The notes: a model not told the origin generated them from the sequence alone. Positions 1 to 4,776 are shown, numbered from the stretch's first letter. The stretch is 5,052 nucleotides of DNA from Caldifarciminota bacterium (GCA_023132105.1 JAGLYS010000022.1:1-5052); one strand, 5' to 3'. Made by a program: numbers and translations.

Positions 1-1
1 T

Positions 2-22
2 GTAAATCGTAAATTGCTAATT
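2..22. repeat. Heptamer tandem repeat, GTAAATY type, first copy
   Basis: GTAAATC (2-8) and GTAAATT (9-15) are followed by a diverged unit, GCTAATT (16-22). The 15-nt string GTAAATCGTAAATTG (2-16) recurs exactly at 158-172. The two copies therefore flank the palindromic element at 32-134 as direct repeats. The array may extend beyond the left edge of the window. Confidence 0.6.
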
Positions 23-31
23 CGGGAATTA

Positions 32-134
32 TCATTGCGAGGAATGCAACGACCTGACTGCCTGCGCACACGCCCTGGCAGGCAAAGCAATCTAAAGTTA
101 CTCTTGTGGGATTGCTTCACTTCGTTCGCAATGA
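32..134. mobile_element. MITE-like palindromic element with inverted termini
   Basis: The ends form a perfect 9-bp inverted repeat, TCATTGCGA (32-40) with TCGCAATGA (126-134). Inside are two further stems: TGCCTG/CAGGCA (59-64 with 79-84) and AAGCAATC/GATTGCTT (85-92 with 110-117). The phrases resemble the dispersed intergenic palindrome with a CATTGCGAGG start and an AAGCAATC core that I recall from many unrelated bacterial genomes. That resemblance is from memory, not from a search. There is no coding capacity, so if it moves it would do so in trans. A folded-RNA or nucleoid-binding role is equally possible. Confidence 0.6.
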
Positions 135-150
135 CATGCTTATAGAGAGC

Positions 151-171
151 GTAAACCGTAAATCGTAAATT
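151..171. repeat. Heptamer tandem repeat GTAAAYY, three units
   Basis: Three consecutive 7-nt units, GTAAACC (151-157), GTAAATC (158-164) and GTAAATT (165-171), are followed by a partial GTA. The last two units plus the next G are identical to 2-16. Confidence 0.7.
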
Positions 172-175
172 GTAG

Positions 176-197
176 GGGGAGACCCCTGTGTCTGCCC
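176..197. repeat. Short G/C-rich hairpin
   Basis: GGGGAGAC (176-183) can pair with GTCTGCCC (190-197), with one mismatch and a 6-nt loop. No T-run follows on either strand, so it is not a good rho-independent terminator. It overlaps the start of the 70-nt repeat and is probably part of the same repeat family. Confidence 0.4.
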
Positions 198-254
198 TAA
201 TCACCTGTATTTTCCATGTCATCCTGGGTCCTGTGCTGAACTTGATTCAGTATT
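185..254. repeat. 70-nt dispersed repeat, copy A
   Basis: This segment matches 1858-1927 at 66 of 70 positions by eye, without gaps. It contains a small hairpin, CTGAA-CTTGA-TTCAG. Similarity continues weakly past the end: a pyrimidine-rich phrase at 312-329 resembles 1935-1955, with roughly 58 nt extra in this copy. The two copies lie in the same orientation on either side of the ATPase gene. Confidence 0.85.
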
Positions 255-282
255 ATTTCAGGATCTCATCTTCCGTGATTCT

Positions 283-307
283 CTTCTCTTTCAGTGGTCA
301 TTCGTGG
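283..307 (+). repeat. ATTCGTG-type repeat phrase, inverted partner of 1693-1727
   Basis: CTTCTCTTT (283-291) and GTCATTCGTGG (297-307) both recur as exact reverse complements at 1719-1727 and 1693-1703. The spacer is 5 nt here and 15 nt there. The ATPase gene is therefore bracketed by an inverted pair of this phrase. Related ATTCGTG words recur on the plus strand near 2053, 2090, 2164, 4051, 4125 and 4184. Confidence 0.55.
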
Positions 308-329
308 CTGATATCTCTCCTTTCTCTAC

Positions 330-355
330 TATAAATTGTTGAATGTCGAGACGCG
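330..355. repeat. 26-nt dispersed repeat, copy A
   Basis: These 26 nt, ending in GTCGAGACGCG, are identical to 2201-2226. In both places a CCCC run follows within a few bases. A looser relative with GATTTGACCCC lies at about 1840-1850. Copy A ends 89 nt before the ATPase start codon, and copy B ends 119 nt before the abiEi start codon. The repeat therefore marks the 5' side of both accessory modules. Confidence 0.85.
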
Positions 356-408
356 CCCCCTTATTTGCTCTATCTAAAAAATAGTTTCTAATATAAATGA
401 AATTCATC

Positions 409-437
409 TTGCTTTTTTAAATAGTTTAGATTATAAT
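409..437 (+). promoter_or_regulatory. Sigma70-type promoter of the ATPase gene, probably leaderless
   Basis: TTGCTT (409-414) and a perfect TATAAT (432-437) are separated by the ideal 17 nt. Transcription would start about 7-8 nt past the -10 box, at 444-445, which is the A of the ATG or the base before it. No Shine-Dalgarno sequence precedes the ATG. The mRNA is therefore inferred to be leaderless or nearly so. Confidence 0.65.
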
Positions 438-446
438 CTAAACTAT
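421..446. promoter_or_regulatory. Perfect 26-bp palindrome over the -10 box and start codon
   Basis: The half ATAGTTTAGATTA (421-433) is followed at once by its exact reverse complement (434-446), with no spacer and no mismatch. The centre falls inside TATAAT, and the right arm ends on the T of the ATG. A dimeric protein bound here would block the polymerase, so an operator is the simplest reading. A half-site-like ATAGTTT recurs at 381-387. If transcription came from further upstream, the same DNA would fold into an RNA hairpin burying the start codon. The binding protein is unknown; the ATPase itself, which has a predicted winged-helix segment, is a candidate by inference. Confidence 0.7.
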
Positions 447-1677
447 GAATATTAGTAAAATGGCTGACTCAAATTATATAAAAAGAAATACCTACTTAGA
501 AAAGCTGAAGCTTTACCTTGATAAACCTATGATAAAAGTCGTTATAGGTATGCGCAGGGTAGGAAAAACTGTAATACTGAAATTGCTAATAAACAGCCTT
601 TTGGATCAGGGTGTTAATCAGAATAATATCGTTTATATAAACAAAGAGTCTCTTGAGTTTGACTTTATTGATGATTATAGAAAATTATATCAGTATGTTT
701 TTGAAAAGTTAAAAGGGGAAAAAGGTAAAAAATATCTGATTGTCGATGAGATCCAACTTATAAAAGATTGGGAAAAAGCCGTTATTTCTATTTATTCTAA
801 CAATCTATCCGACATAATCATTTCAGGCTCAAACTCAAAGTTGTTATCGTCAGAGCTTGCCACTCTTTTAAGCGGAAGATATATAGAAATTCCCGTTTAC
901 CCTCTTACCTTCAAAGAATTTTTGCTTTTCAGAAAGAAGAAGCGGGATCTGGAAACAGAATTTAAAAATTATCTTAAATATGGCGGCTTGCCCGGGATTC
1001 ATATTTTGCCCTTTAGAGATGATATAATTTTTGACTACTTAAACTCTATTTTGAACACTGTTTTTTTTAAGGATATAATTGCAAGATATAAGATAAGAGA
1101 TGCAGCCCTGCTCGAAATGATAGTGAAATATCTGTTTGACAACATAGGCAATATAACAACGGCAAAAAGGGTATCGGATTATTTTAAATCGCAAAGGTTA
1201 AAGGTTTCGGTAGATACGGCATTAAATTATATAAATTATATTGAGTCTGCATTTCTTATCAATCGCCTGCCGAGATACAATATAAAAGGTAAAAAGTTTC
1301 TTGAGTTTTATGACAAGATTTATATGAATGATATCGGCATAAGGCACGGCTTAATAGGATACAGAGAAAAAGACATAAATGGGCTGATTGAAAATATCGT
1401 TTACAAAGAACTGCAGGCACGCGGATATAAAATTTATGTTGGCACTATTGACAATAATGAGATTGATTTTATTGCAGAAAAGCAAAATGAGAAAAAATAT
1501 ATTCAGGTCGCCTATATGTTATCCGGTGATGATGTTATAAAAAGAGAATTTGGAAATCTTGAGAAAATCAAAGATAACTACGAGAAAATTGTTATATCTA
1601 TGGATAAATTTTTCCCGGAGGAAAGAAATGGTATTGTGCATAGATATTTTATAGATTTTTTGCTTAAAGAAGGATAA
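445..1677 (+). CDS. AAA_14 / DUF4143 family ATP-binding protein
   Basis: This 410-residue protein has the full two-domain layout of the family. The N-terminal P-loop ATPase has Walker A GMRRVGKT (35-42), Walker B YLIVDEIQ (97-104), the sensor-like SGSNSKLL (127-134), and SGRYIEIPVYPLTFKEF with a candidate arginine finger at R145. The middle holds YGGLPG (179-184), KDIIARYKIRD (209-219) and a probable winged-helix segment (about 214-285). The C-terminal DUF4143 domain has YMNDIGIR (293-300), ENIVYKEL (316-323), EIDFIAE (339-345) and YIQVAY (352-357). EIDF...IQVAY resembles a PD-(D/E)XK nuclease core, but the usual E-x-K is replaced by Q-V-A, so cleavage is doubtful. The cellular role of the family is unknown; a soluble cytoplasmic protein is expected. 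It is a single-gene unit; the next gene on the same strand is 668 nt away. ATG 445 is chosen because of the promoter fit. An in-frame ATG at 460 is possible but also lacks a ribosome-binding site. Confidence 0.93.
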   Translation: MNISKMADSNYIKRNTYLEKLKLYLDKPMIKVVIGMRRVGKTVILKLLINSLLDQGVNQNNIVYINKESLEFDFIDDYRKLYQYVFEKLKGEKGKKYLIVDEIQLIKDWEKAVISIYSNNLSDIIISGSNSKLLSSELATLLSGRYIEIPVYPLTFKEFLLFRKKKRDLETEFKNYLKYGGLPGIHILPFRDDIIFDYLNSILNTVFFKDIIARYKIRDAALLEMIVKYLFDNIGNITTAKRVSDYFKSQRLKVSVDTALNYINYIESAFLINRLPRYNIKGKKFLEFYDKIYMNDIGIRHGLIGYREKDINGLIENIVYKELQARGYKIYVGTIDNNEIDFIAEKQNEKKYIQVAYMLSGDDVIKREFGNLEKIKDNYEKIVISMDKFFPEERNGIVHRYFIDFLLKEG

Positions 1678-1692
1678 AGAAAAAAGGGTTAA

Positions 1693-1727
1693 CCACGAAT
1701 GACACTAATGGCCACGAAAAAGAGAAG
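1693..1727 (-). repeat. Inverted copy of the ATTCGTG-type repeat phrase
   Basis: Read on the minus strand, this contains CTTCTCTTT, then TTCGTGGCCATTAGTG, then GTCATTCGTGG. The first and last words match 283-291 and 297-307 exactly. It starts 15 nt after the ATPase stop codon and lies in the opposite orientation to the upstream copy. Confidence 0.55.
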
Positions 1728-1857
1728 ATAAATAGGAGAATATTTTATATAAAAAGGTTTTTATTCTTAAGGTAAAAATTCGTTTTAATTTATTTTTATT
1801 CGAGTAAATTCATGATATTGATGATTTGTCATGTTTCAAGATTTGACCCCAATTATT

Positions 1858-1927
1858 CCTGTGTCTACCCTAATCACTTGTCTTTTCCCTGTCATCCTGG
1901 GTCCTGTGCTGAACTTGATTCAGTATT
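1858..1927. repeat. 70-nt dispersed repeat, copy B
   Basis: Differs from 185-254 at four positions (by eye, offsets 10, 21, 25 and 32), with no gaps. The last 38 nt are identical between the copies. Same orientation as copy A. Confidence 0.85.
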
Positions 1928-1953
1928 GATTCAGCATCTCTCTCCCTTTCTCT

Positions 1954-1986
1954 ACTTGATACTTGATACTTGGAACTTGGAACTTG
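1954..1986. repeat. Heptamer tandem repeat ACTTGRW, 4.7 units
   Basis: The units are ACTTGAT (1954-1960), ACTTGAT (1961-1967), ACTTGGA (1968-1974), ACTTGGA (1975-1981) and a partial ACTTG (1982-1986). The pairwise pattern of variants suggests stepwise duplication of single units. Confidence 0.85.
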
Positions 1987-2089
1987 CTTCTATGAATTTG
2001 TGGTGGTTTCCCCCCTCTGTTATCTCTTCCTTTAGTGTAATCCGCTTTCAATTCGTGAAATAAGTTGTAATTTATTTCCTTCTTTTCTC

Positions 2090-2183
2090 TTCGTGCAATT
2101 CGTCATAATTTGTGAAATTAAAGCAATAAATTATTCCCCTCTCTTAATGAAATTCGTTCCAAATTCGTGAATTAGTGGTGGTT
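2090..2183. repeat. 94-nt dispersed repeat, copy A
   Basis: Matches 4051-4144 at about 88 of 95 aligned columns by eye, with one-base gaps needed. The last 52 nt match at 50 positions. It ends in ATTCGTGAATTAGTGGTGG, built from the ATTCGTG/TTAGTG words seen elsewhere in the window. The two copies are direct repeats on either side of the abiE operon. Confidence 0.85.
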
Positions 2184-2200
2184 CTCCCTCCTCTCTCTGT

Positions 2201-2226
2201 TATAAATTGTTGAATGTCGAGACGCG
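2201..2226. repeat. 26-nt dispersed repeat, copy B
   Basis: Identical over 26 nt to 330-355 and followed by ACCCC. It lies 17 nt after the 94-nt repeat and 21 nt before the inverted repeat of the abiE control region. Confidence 0.85.
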
Positions 2227-2247
2227 ACCCCAATTATTTGACTCTTC

Positions 2248-2308
2248 AATTATAATAACATTGCAATATATGTCCTGCGAGGACATTATTGGAAACAGTA
2301 TTATAATT
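2248..2308. promoter_or_regulatory. Long imperfect inverted repeat next to the abiE promoter
   Basis: Outer arms AATTATAATA (2248-2257) and TATTATAATT (2299-2308) pair perfectly over 10 bp. After a small internal loop come TT/AA pairs, a G-G mismatch, CAATA (2264-2268) with TATTG (2287-2291), one bulged T, and a perfect 7-bp stem ATGTCCT/AGGACAT (2270-2276 with 2280-2286) closed by a GCG loop. It ends one base before the -35 box. Published work on the streptococcal AbiE system shows that AbiEi represses its own promoter by binding inverted repeats. The position here fits such an operator, but that is inference. No T-run follows, so it is not a standard terminator. A small mobile palindrome is the alternative. 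Confidence 0.6.
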
Positions 2309-2309
2309 A

Positions 2310-2338
2310 TTGACAATCCAATAGATTAACAGTAATAT
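2310..2338 (+). promoter_or_regulatory. Sigma70-type promoter of abiEi-abiEii, probably leaderless
   Basis: A consensus TTGACA (2310-2315), a 17-nt spacer and TAATAT (2333-2338) end 7 nt before the abiEi ATG. This is exactly the spacing seen for the ATPase gene. Transcription would begin at about 2345-2346, on or beside the start codon. No Shine-Dalgarno sequence is present between promoter and ATG. Confidence 0.65.
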
Positions 2339-2345
2339 ATAGAAT

Positions 2346-3179
2346 ATGAATATAAAAAACATACAAGGCAAAACTCTTGGTAAAAAATCTGCATACCTAA
2401 TATCAACATTATATGAACAAAACCAAACAATTTTCAGATTAAAGGATATCCGTGATATACTTAATACAGATGCTGCATCAGCAATAAATTTTGCAAGGAA
2501 ATTAGTAAATAGGCATATTGTAACAAGACTGAAACCAGGGCTTTTTATTATAATTAATTATGATTTGGGAATGACAAACGAATTTATTGGAAATGAGTAT
2601 ATTATTGCGAAAGAACTAATAAATAATAATAATTACTATATATCCCATTTCTCAGCAATGGAAATCCATGGTATGATTACTCAACCTCAATTTACAGTAT
2701 ATGCTGTTTGCATAAAGAAAATAAGACCTGTCAAAATTCATGGTATCGAATTTAAGTTTATATCTATAAATGAAAATGAGTATTTTGGTTATGAACCTTA
2801 TTGGGTTACAAAACAAGATAAGATATTGATCAGCAATCTTGAAAAAACAATAGTTGATGGATTTAAAAATCCGCAATATTGTGGTGGAATTACTGAAATT
2901 TCAAAAGGTATATGGATTAATCAAAAGAAAATCAATGTTGATAAGCTAATAAACTATTGTTTAAAAATCAAAAGAGGATCTGTAATCAGAAGATTAGGAT
3001 ATATAATGGATATTTATAATATTGTAAATATTGATAAACTAATTGTGTTACAAAAACAACTAACAAATACATATAGTAAACTTGATCCCTCACTGCCGGC
3101 AAATGGTAAATACTTGAAAAAGTGGAGAATTCAAATTAATGTTTCAAAGGATGAGTTGTTGAAAGCAATTAAAACATAA
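2346..3179 (+). CDS. abiEi: AbiEi-family antitoxin / transcriptional regulator
   Basis: This 277-residue protein is the antitoxin half of a bicistronic AbiE system. The N-terminal winged helix-turn-helix spans about residues 14-73, with the recognition part near LNTDAASAINFARKLVNR (39-56) and a wing ending in LKPGLFII (62-69). The AbiEi core follows: YYISHFSAMEIHGM (97-110), a beta-rich stretch with GIEFKFISI (133-141), then FGYEPYW (147-153) and the family hallmark SNLEKTIVDG...PQYCGGITEI (163-185). The C-terminal part (about 196-277) is helical and lysine-rich. In studied systems AbiEi both represses its own operon and neutralises AbiEii. It heads a two-gene operon, 3 nt before the toxin gene. 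No signal peptide or membrane segment is seen. The ATG at 2346 is chosen for the promoter fit. The gene looks more A+T-rich than the ATPase gene, consistent with horizontal transfer. Confidence 0.88.
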   Translation: MNIKNIQGKTLGKKSAYLISTLYEQNQTIFRLKDIRDILNTDAASAINFARKLVNRHIVTRLKPGLFIIINYDLGMTNEFIGNEYIIAKELINNNNYYISHFSAMEIHGMITQPQFTVYAVCIKKIRPVKIHGIEFKFISINENEYFGYEPYWVTKQDKILISNLEKTIVDGFKNPQYCGGITEISKGIWINQKKINVDKLINYCLKIKRGSVIRRLGYIMDIYNIVNIDKLIVLQKQLTNTYSKLDPSLPANGKYLKKWRIQINVSKDELLKAIKT

Positions 3180-3182
3180 AAA

Positions 3183-4016
3183 ATGATTTCTCAAAAACAT
3201 ATATCTAAATTATCAAATCGGCTTTCAATGAATAATGATTTTAGAATTACTGAGACTATAATTGAAAAAGATTATATTATTTCATGGATATTAATAGGAT
3301 TATCTGAAAACAGTTTAAAAAATAATTTAATTTTTAAGGGAGGAACATGTTTAAAGAAGTGCTTTTTTCTTGATTACAGATTTTCAGAGGATTTAGATTT
3401 TACTTTAGATTCCGAAATATCGATTGAAAAGATTATTGAAGGATTTTCAGATATTTCAGGAAATATTATGTCACAATCAGGTGTTAAAACAAACATTGAT
3501 ATAGATAATATAGTAAAGCATAGAAATGCATTTACTTTTTTTATTAACTATGAAGGTCCTTTATATGGCAGGAAAGGGAAAAGAATCAAAACAGATTGCA
3601 CTATTAATGAAGTAATTGTAAGTGACAATGATGAAAGAACAATTTTAACATATCCCGAGTTTACAGATTTACCGAGAAATAAGTCAATATTCACATATAA
3701 TATGAAAGAGATTTGTAGTGAAAAAATAATTGCATTGTTAGATAATGCGAGAAATGAACCTCGTGATCTTTATGATATATGGTATTTATGTTATAATAAA
3801 CATATTAAAATCAGCAAATTAAAAAATATAATTGAAAAGAAATGTGAATTTAGAGATATGCATCTTGGCGAGATAATAAATAATTTGGAATCTAAAGAAT
3901 TTAGATTAAGAGAAACATGGAATTCACGACTGGGAAAACAAATTTTATCTCTTCCTGAATTTGAAAGTGTTTATAGATATGTAAAAAGAGAAATAAGACA
4001 AACAGGATGGGGTTAG
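3183..4016 (+). CDS. abiEii: AbiEii-family nucleotidyltransferase toxin
   Basis: This 277-residue protein belongs to the AbiEii/DUF1814 branch of the DNA polymerase beta-type nucleotidyltransferases. The catalytic parts are intact: FKGGTCLKK (51-59), the metal-binding pair in RFSEDLDFTL (66-75; D70 and D72), a third acidic strand IKTDCTINE (135-143; D138), and the C-terminal signature SEKIIALLDNARNEPRDLYD (179-198) with K181 and R194-D195-x-Y-D198. Mycobacterial relatives (MenT) add nucleotides to tRNA acceptor ends and stop translation. AbiEii of lactic streptococci causes abortive phage infection. The same mode is inferred here, but the nucleotide and target are unknown. The ATG follows the abiEi stop after 3 nt with no clear Shine-Dalgarno site, so translation is probably coupled to the antitoxin. 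There is no sign of truncation, so the toxin is probably active and held in check by AbiEi. Confidence 0.9.
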   Translation: MISQKHISKLSNRLSMNNDFRITETIIEKDYIISWILIGLSENSLKNNLIFKGGTCLKKCFFLDYRFSEDLDFTLDSEISIEKIIEGFSDISGNIMSQSGVKTNIDIDNIVKHRNAFTFFINYEGPLYGRKGKRIKTDCTINEVIVSDNDERTILTYPEFTDLPRNKSIFTYNMKEICSEKIIALLDNARNEPRDLYDIWYLCYNKHIKISKLKNIIEKKCEFRDMHLGEIINNLESKEFRLRETWNSRLGKQILSLPEFESVYRYVKREIRQTGWG

Positions 4017-4050
4017 TAATTTAGATTATGTATTATTCTCCTCTCTTCCC

Positions 4051-4144
4051 TTCGTGCAATTAGTCTTAAATTTGTGAAATAAAAGCAATAAATATTCCCC
4101 TCTCTTAGTGTAATTCGTTCCAAATTCGTGAATTAGTGGTGGTT
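4051..4144. repeat. 94-nt dispersed repeat, copy B
   Basis: Second copy of 2090-2183, same orientation, starting 34 nt after the abiEii stop codon. It lies in the gap between the convergent abiE operon and acetyltransferase gene. No rho-independent terminator is visible in that gap for either transcript. Confidence 0.85.
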
Positions 4145-4156
4145 CCCCTCTCCCAT

Positions 4157-4177
4157 GTCTGAAGTCTGATGTCTATT
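4157..4177. repeat. Heptamer tandem repeat GTCTGAW, three units
   Basis: Units GTCTGAA (4157-4163), GTCTGAT (4164-4170) and a diverged GTCTATT (4171-4177). The last unit contains the stop codon of the minus-strand acetyltransferase gene (TAG on the minus strand, 4175-4173). Confidence 0.65.
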
Positions 4178-4760
4178 GCTCGTCATTCGTGATGTCTCCT
4201 CCTATAACATACACATTCGATTTTATCCCCTTGTGAATCTCAATCTCCTGCTTCTTTTCAAATCCCCATTTCTTGTAATATTCATTTGCTCTTATATTAT
4301 CCGCTCCGACAGTAACCTTTACGGATTCTATTCCTCTTTTGCTCATTTCATCGAAAAATTCTTTCATCAAATCGGATGCAATCCCCTTTCCCTTGTAATC
4401 ATTATCTACTGCAATCGATATCAATTCTGCTTTCGGAAGAAGAACAGTTTTTTTATTATAATTCATTGTTTCGAATATACCTTTAACAATCGATGGTTTT
4501 AAGCAAAATCTTTTGAATATTATCCATATAATTCTAAGAAAATACTTATCTTTAAAACCGATATATAAATTATTCGCATCCTCCGTTCCTGATATAAAAC
4601 CAATTACATTCTCATTTTTGATTTTATATATTATGAAAGAATTTTCATAATCATCTATATATTTATATAAAAGTTCCAGAAATTCTAAGCCAAGATTGTT
4701 TAAGAAACCTGTTTTAATTTGGTTATAATGCATTTCTGCAATTTGACTGTATTTATTCAT
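4173..4760 (-). CDS. GNAT-family N-acetyltransferase
   Basis: This 195-residue protein is a member of the GCN5-related acetyltransferases, which move an acetyl group from acetyl-CoA to an amine. The acetyl-CoA site is clear: a strand ELISIAVDNDY (112-122), then the pyrophosphate loop KGKGIASDLM (123-132; K-G-K-G-I-A matches the R/Q-x-x-G-x-G/A motif). The C-terminal signature VGADNIRANEYYKKWGFEK (151-169) is also present, with Y161/Y162 in the usual general-acid region. The N-terminal half (1-105) is less conserved and would form the acceptor site. The start follows the glycosyltransferase stop by 16 nt, so the two genes are probably co-transcribed. By context the acceptor may be an amino sugar of a surface glycan, but a protein or small-molecule acceptor cannot be excluded. 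A GGGG before the ATG is at best a weak ribosome-binding site. The last few codons run into repeat-like DNA. Confidence 0.85.
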   Translation of the reverse strand: MNKYSQIAEMHYNQIKTGFLNNLGLEFLELLYKYIDDYENSFIIYKIKNENVIGFISGTEDANNLYIGFKDKYFLRIIWIIFKRFCLKPSIVKGIFETMNYNKKTVLLPKAELISIAVDNDYKGKGIASDLMKEFFDEMSKRGIESVKVTVGADNIRANEYYKKWGFEKKQEIEIHKGIKSNVYVIGGDITNDEQ

Positions 4761-4776
4761 AATTGCCCCATCTGAA

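Larger units (their letters stand above)
1..444. other. Gene-free repeat-rich region upstream of the ATPase gene
   Basis: I see no credible coding region here. The stretch is a mosaic of short repeats: a GTAAATC-type heptamer run (2-22), a palindromic element (32-134), a second heptamer run (151-171), a G-rich hairpin (176-197), a 70-nt repeat (185-254), a phrase that recurs inverted behind the ATPase gene (283-307) and a 26-nt repeat (330-355). The last 40 nt are the ATPase promoter and operator-like palindrome. The repeat part is visibly richer in G+C than the genes around it, which fits an origin separate from the coding modules. Confidence 0.75.
1678..2345. other. 668-nt gene-free repeat cluster between the ATPase and abiE
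   Basis: From left to right this holds an inverted ATTCGTG-type phrase (1693-1727), an A+T-rich part without clear signals (1728-1830), a GATTTGACCCC phrase (about 1840-1850), the second 70-nt repeat (1858-1927), a heptamer array (1954-1986), a patch of ATTCGTG words (about 1990-2089), the first 94-nt repeat (2090-2183), the second 26-nt repeat (2201-2226), and the abiE control region (2248-2345). An 83-codon open frame at 1812-2063 is judged non-coding because it is made of these repeats. I found no convincing terminator for the ATPase gene. Confidence 0.7.

Noticed and set aside
460..462. Alternative ATPase start at the second in-frame ATG
   Set aside because: It also lacks a ribosome-binding site, and ATG 445 matches the predicted transcription start; the N-terminal five residues remain uncertain.
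1749..1764. ATAAAAA/TTTTTAT inverted repeat as a terminator for the ATPase gene
   Set aside because: The stem is entirely A-T with a 2-nt loop, and no G/C-rich stem plus T-run is present; such a match is expected by chance in A+T-rich DNA.
1954..1986. Possible CRISPR array
   Set aside because: Units are 7 nt with no spacers, and no cas gene is in the window.
1812..2063. Open frame of 83 codons on the plus strand
   Set aside because: It is built from the 70-nt repeat, the heptamer array and ATTCGTG words, has no promoter or ribosome-binding site, and its translation resembles no family I know.
2238..2256. TTGACT with TATAAT as an alternative abiE promoter
   Set aside because: The boxes are only 7 nt apart, too close for sigma70; the TTGACA-17-TAATAT pair downstream fits far better.
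2652..2876. Open frame of 74 codons on the minus strand inside abiEi
   Set aside because: It lies wholly within a well-supported gene on the other strand and shows no recognisable motif.
4176..4502. Open frame of 108 codons on the plus strand opposite the acetyltransferase gene
   Set aside because: The minus strand encodes clear GNAT motifs over the same bases; the plus-strand translation is low-complexity and motif-free.
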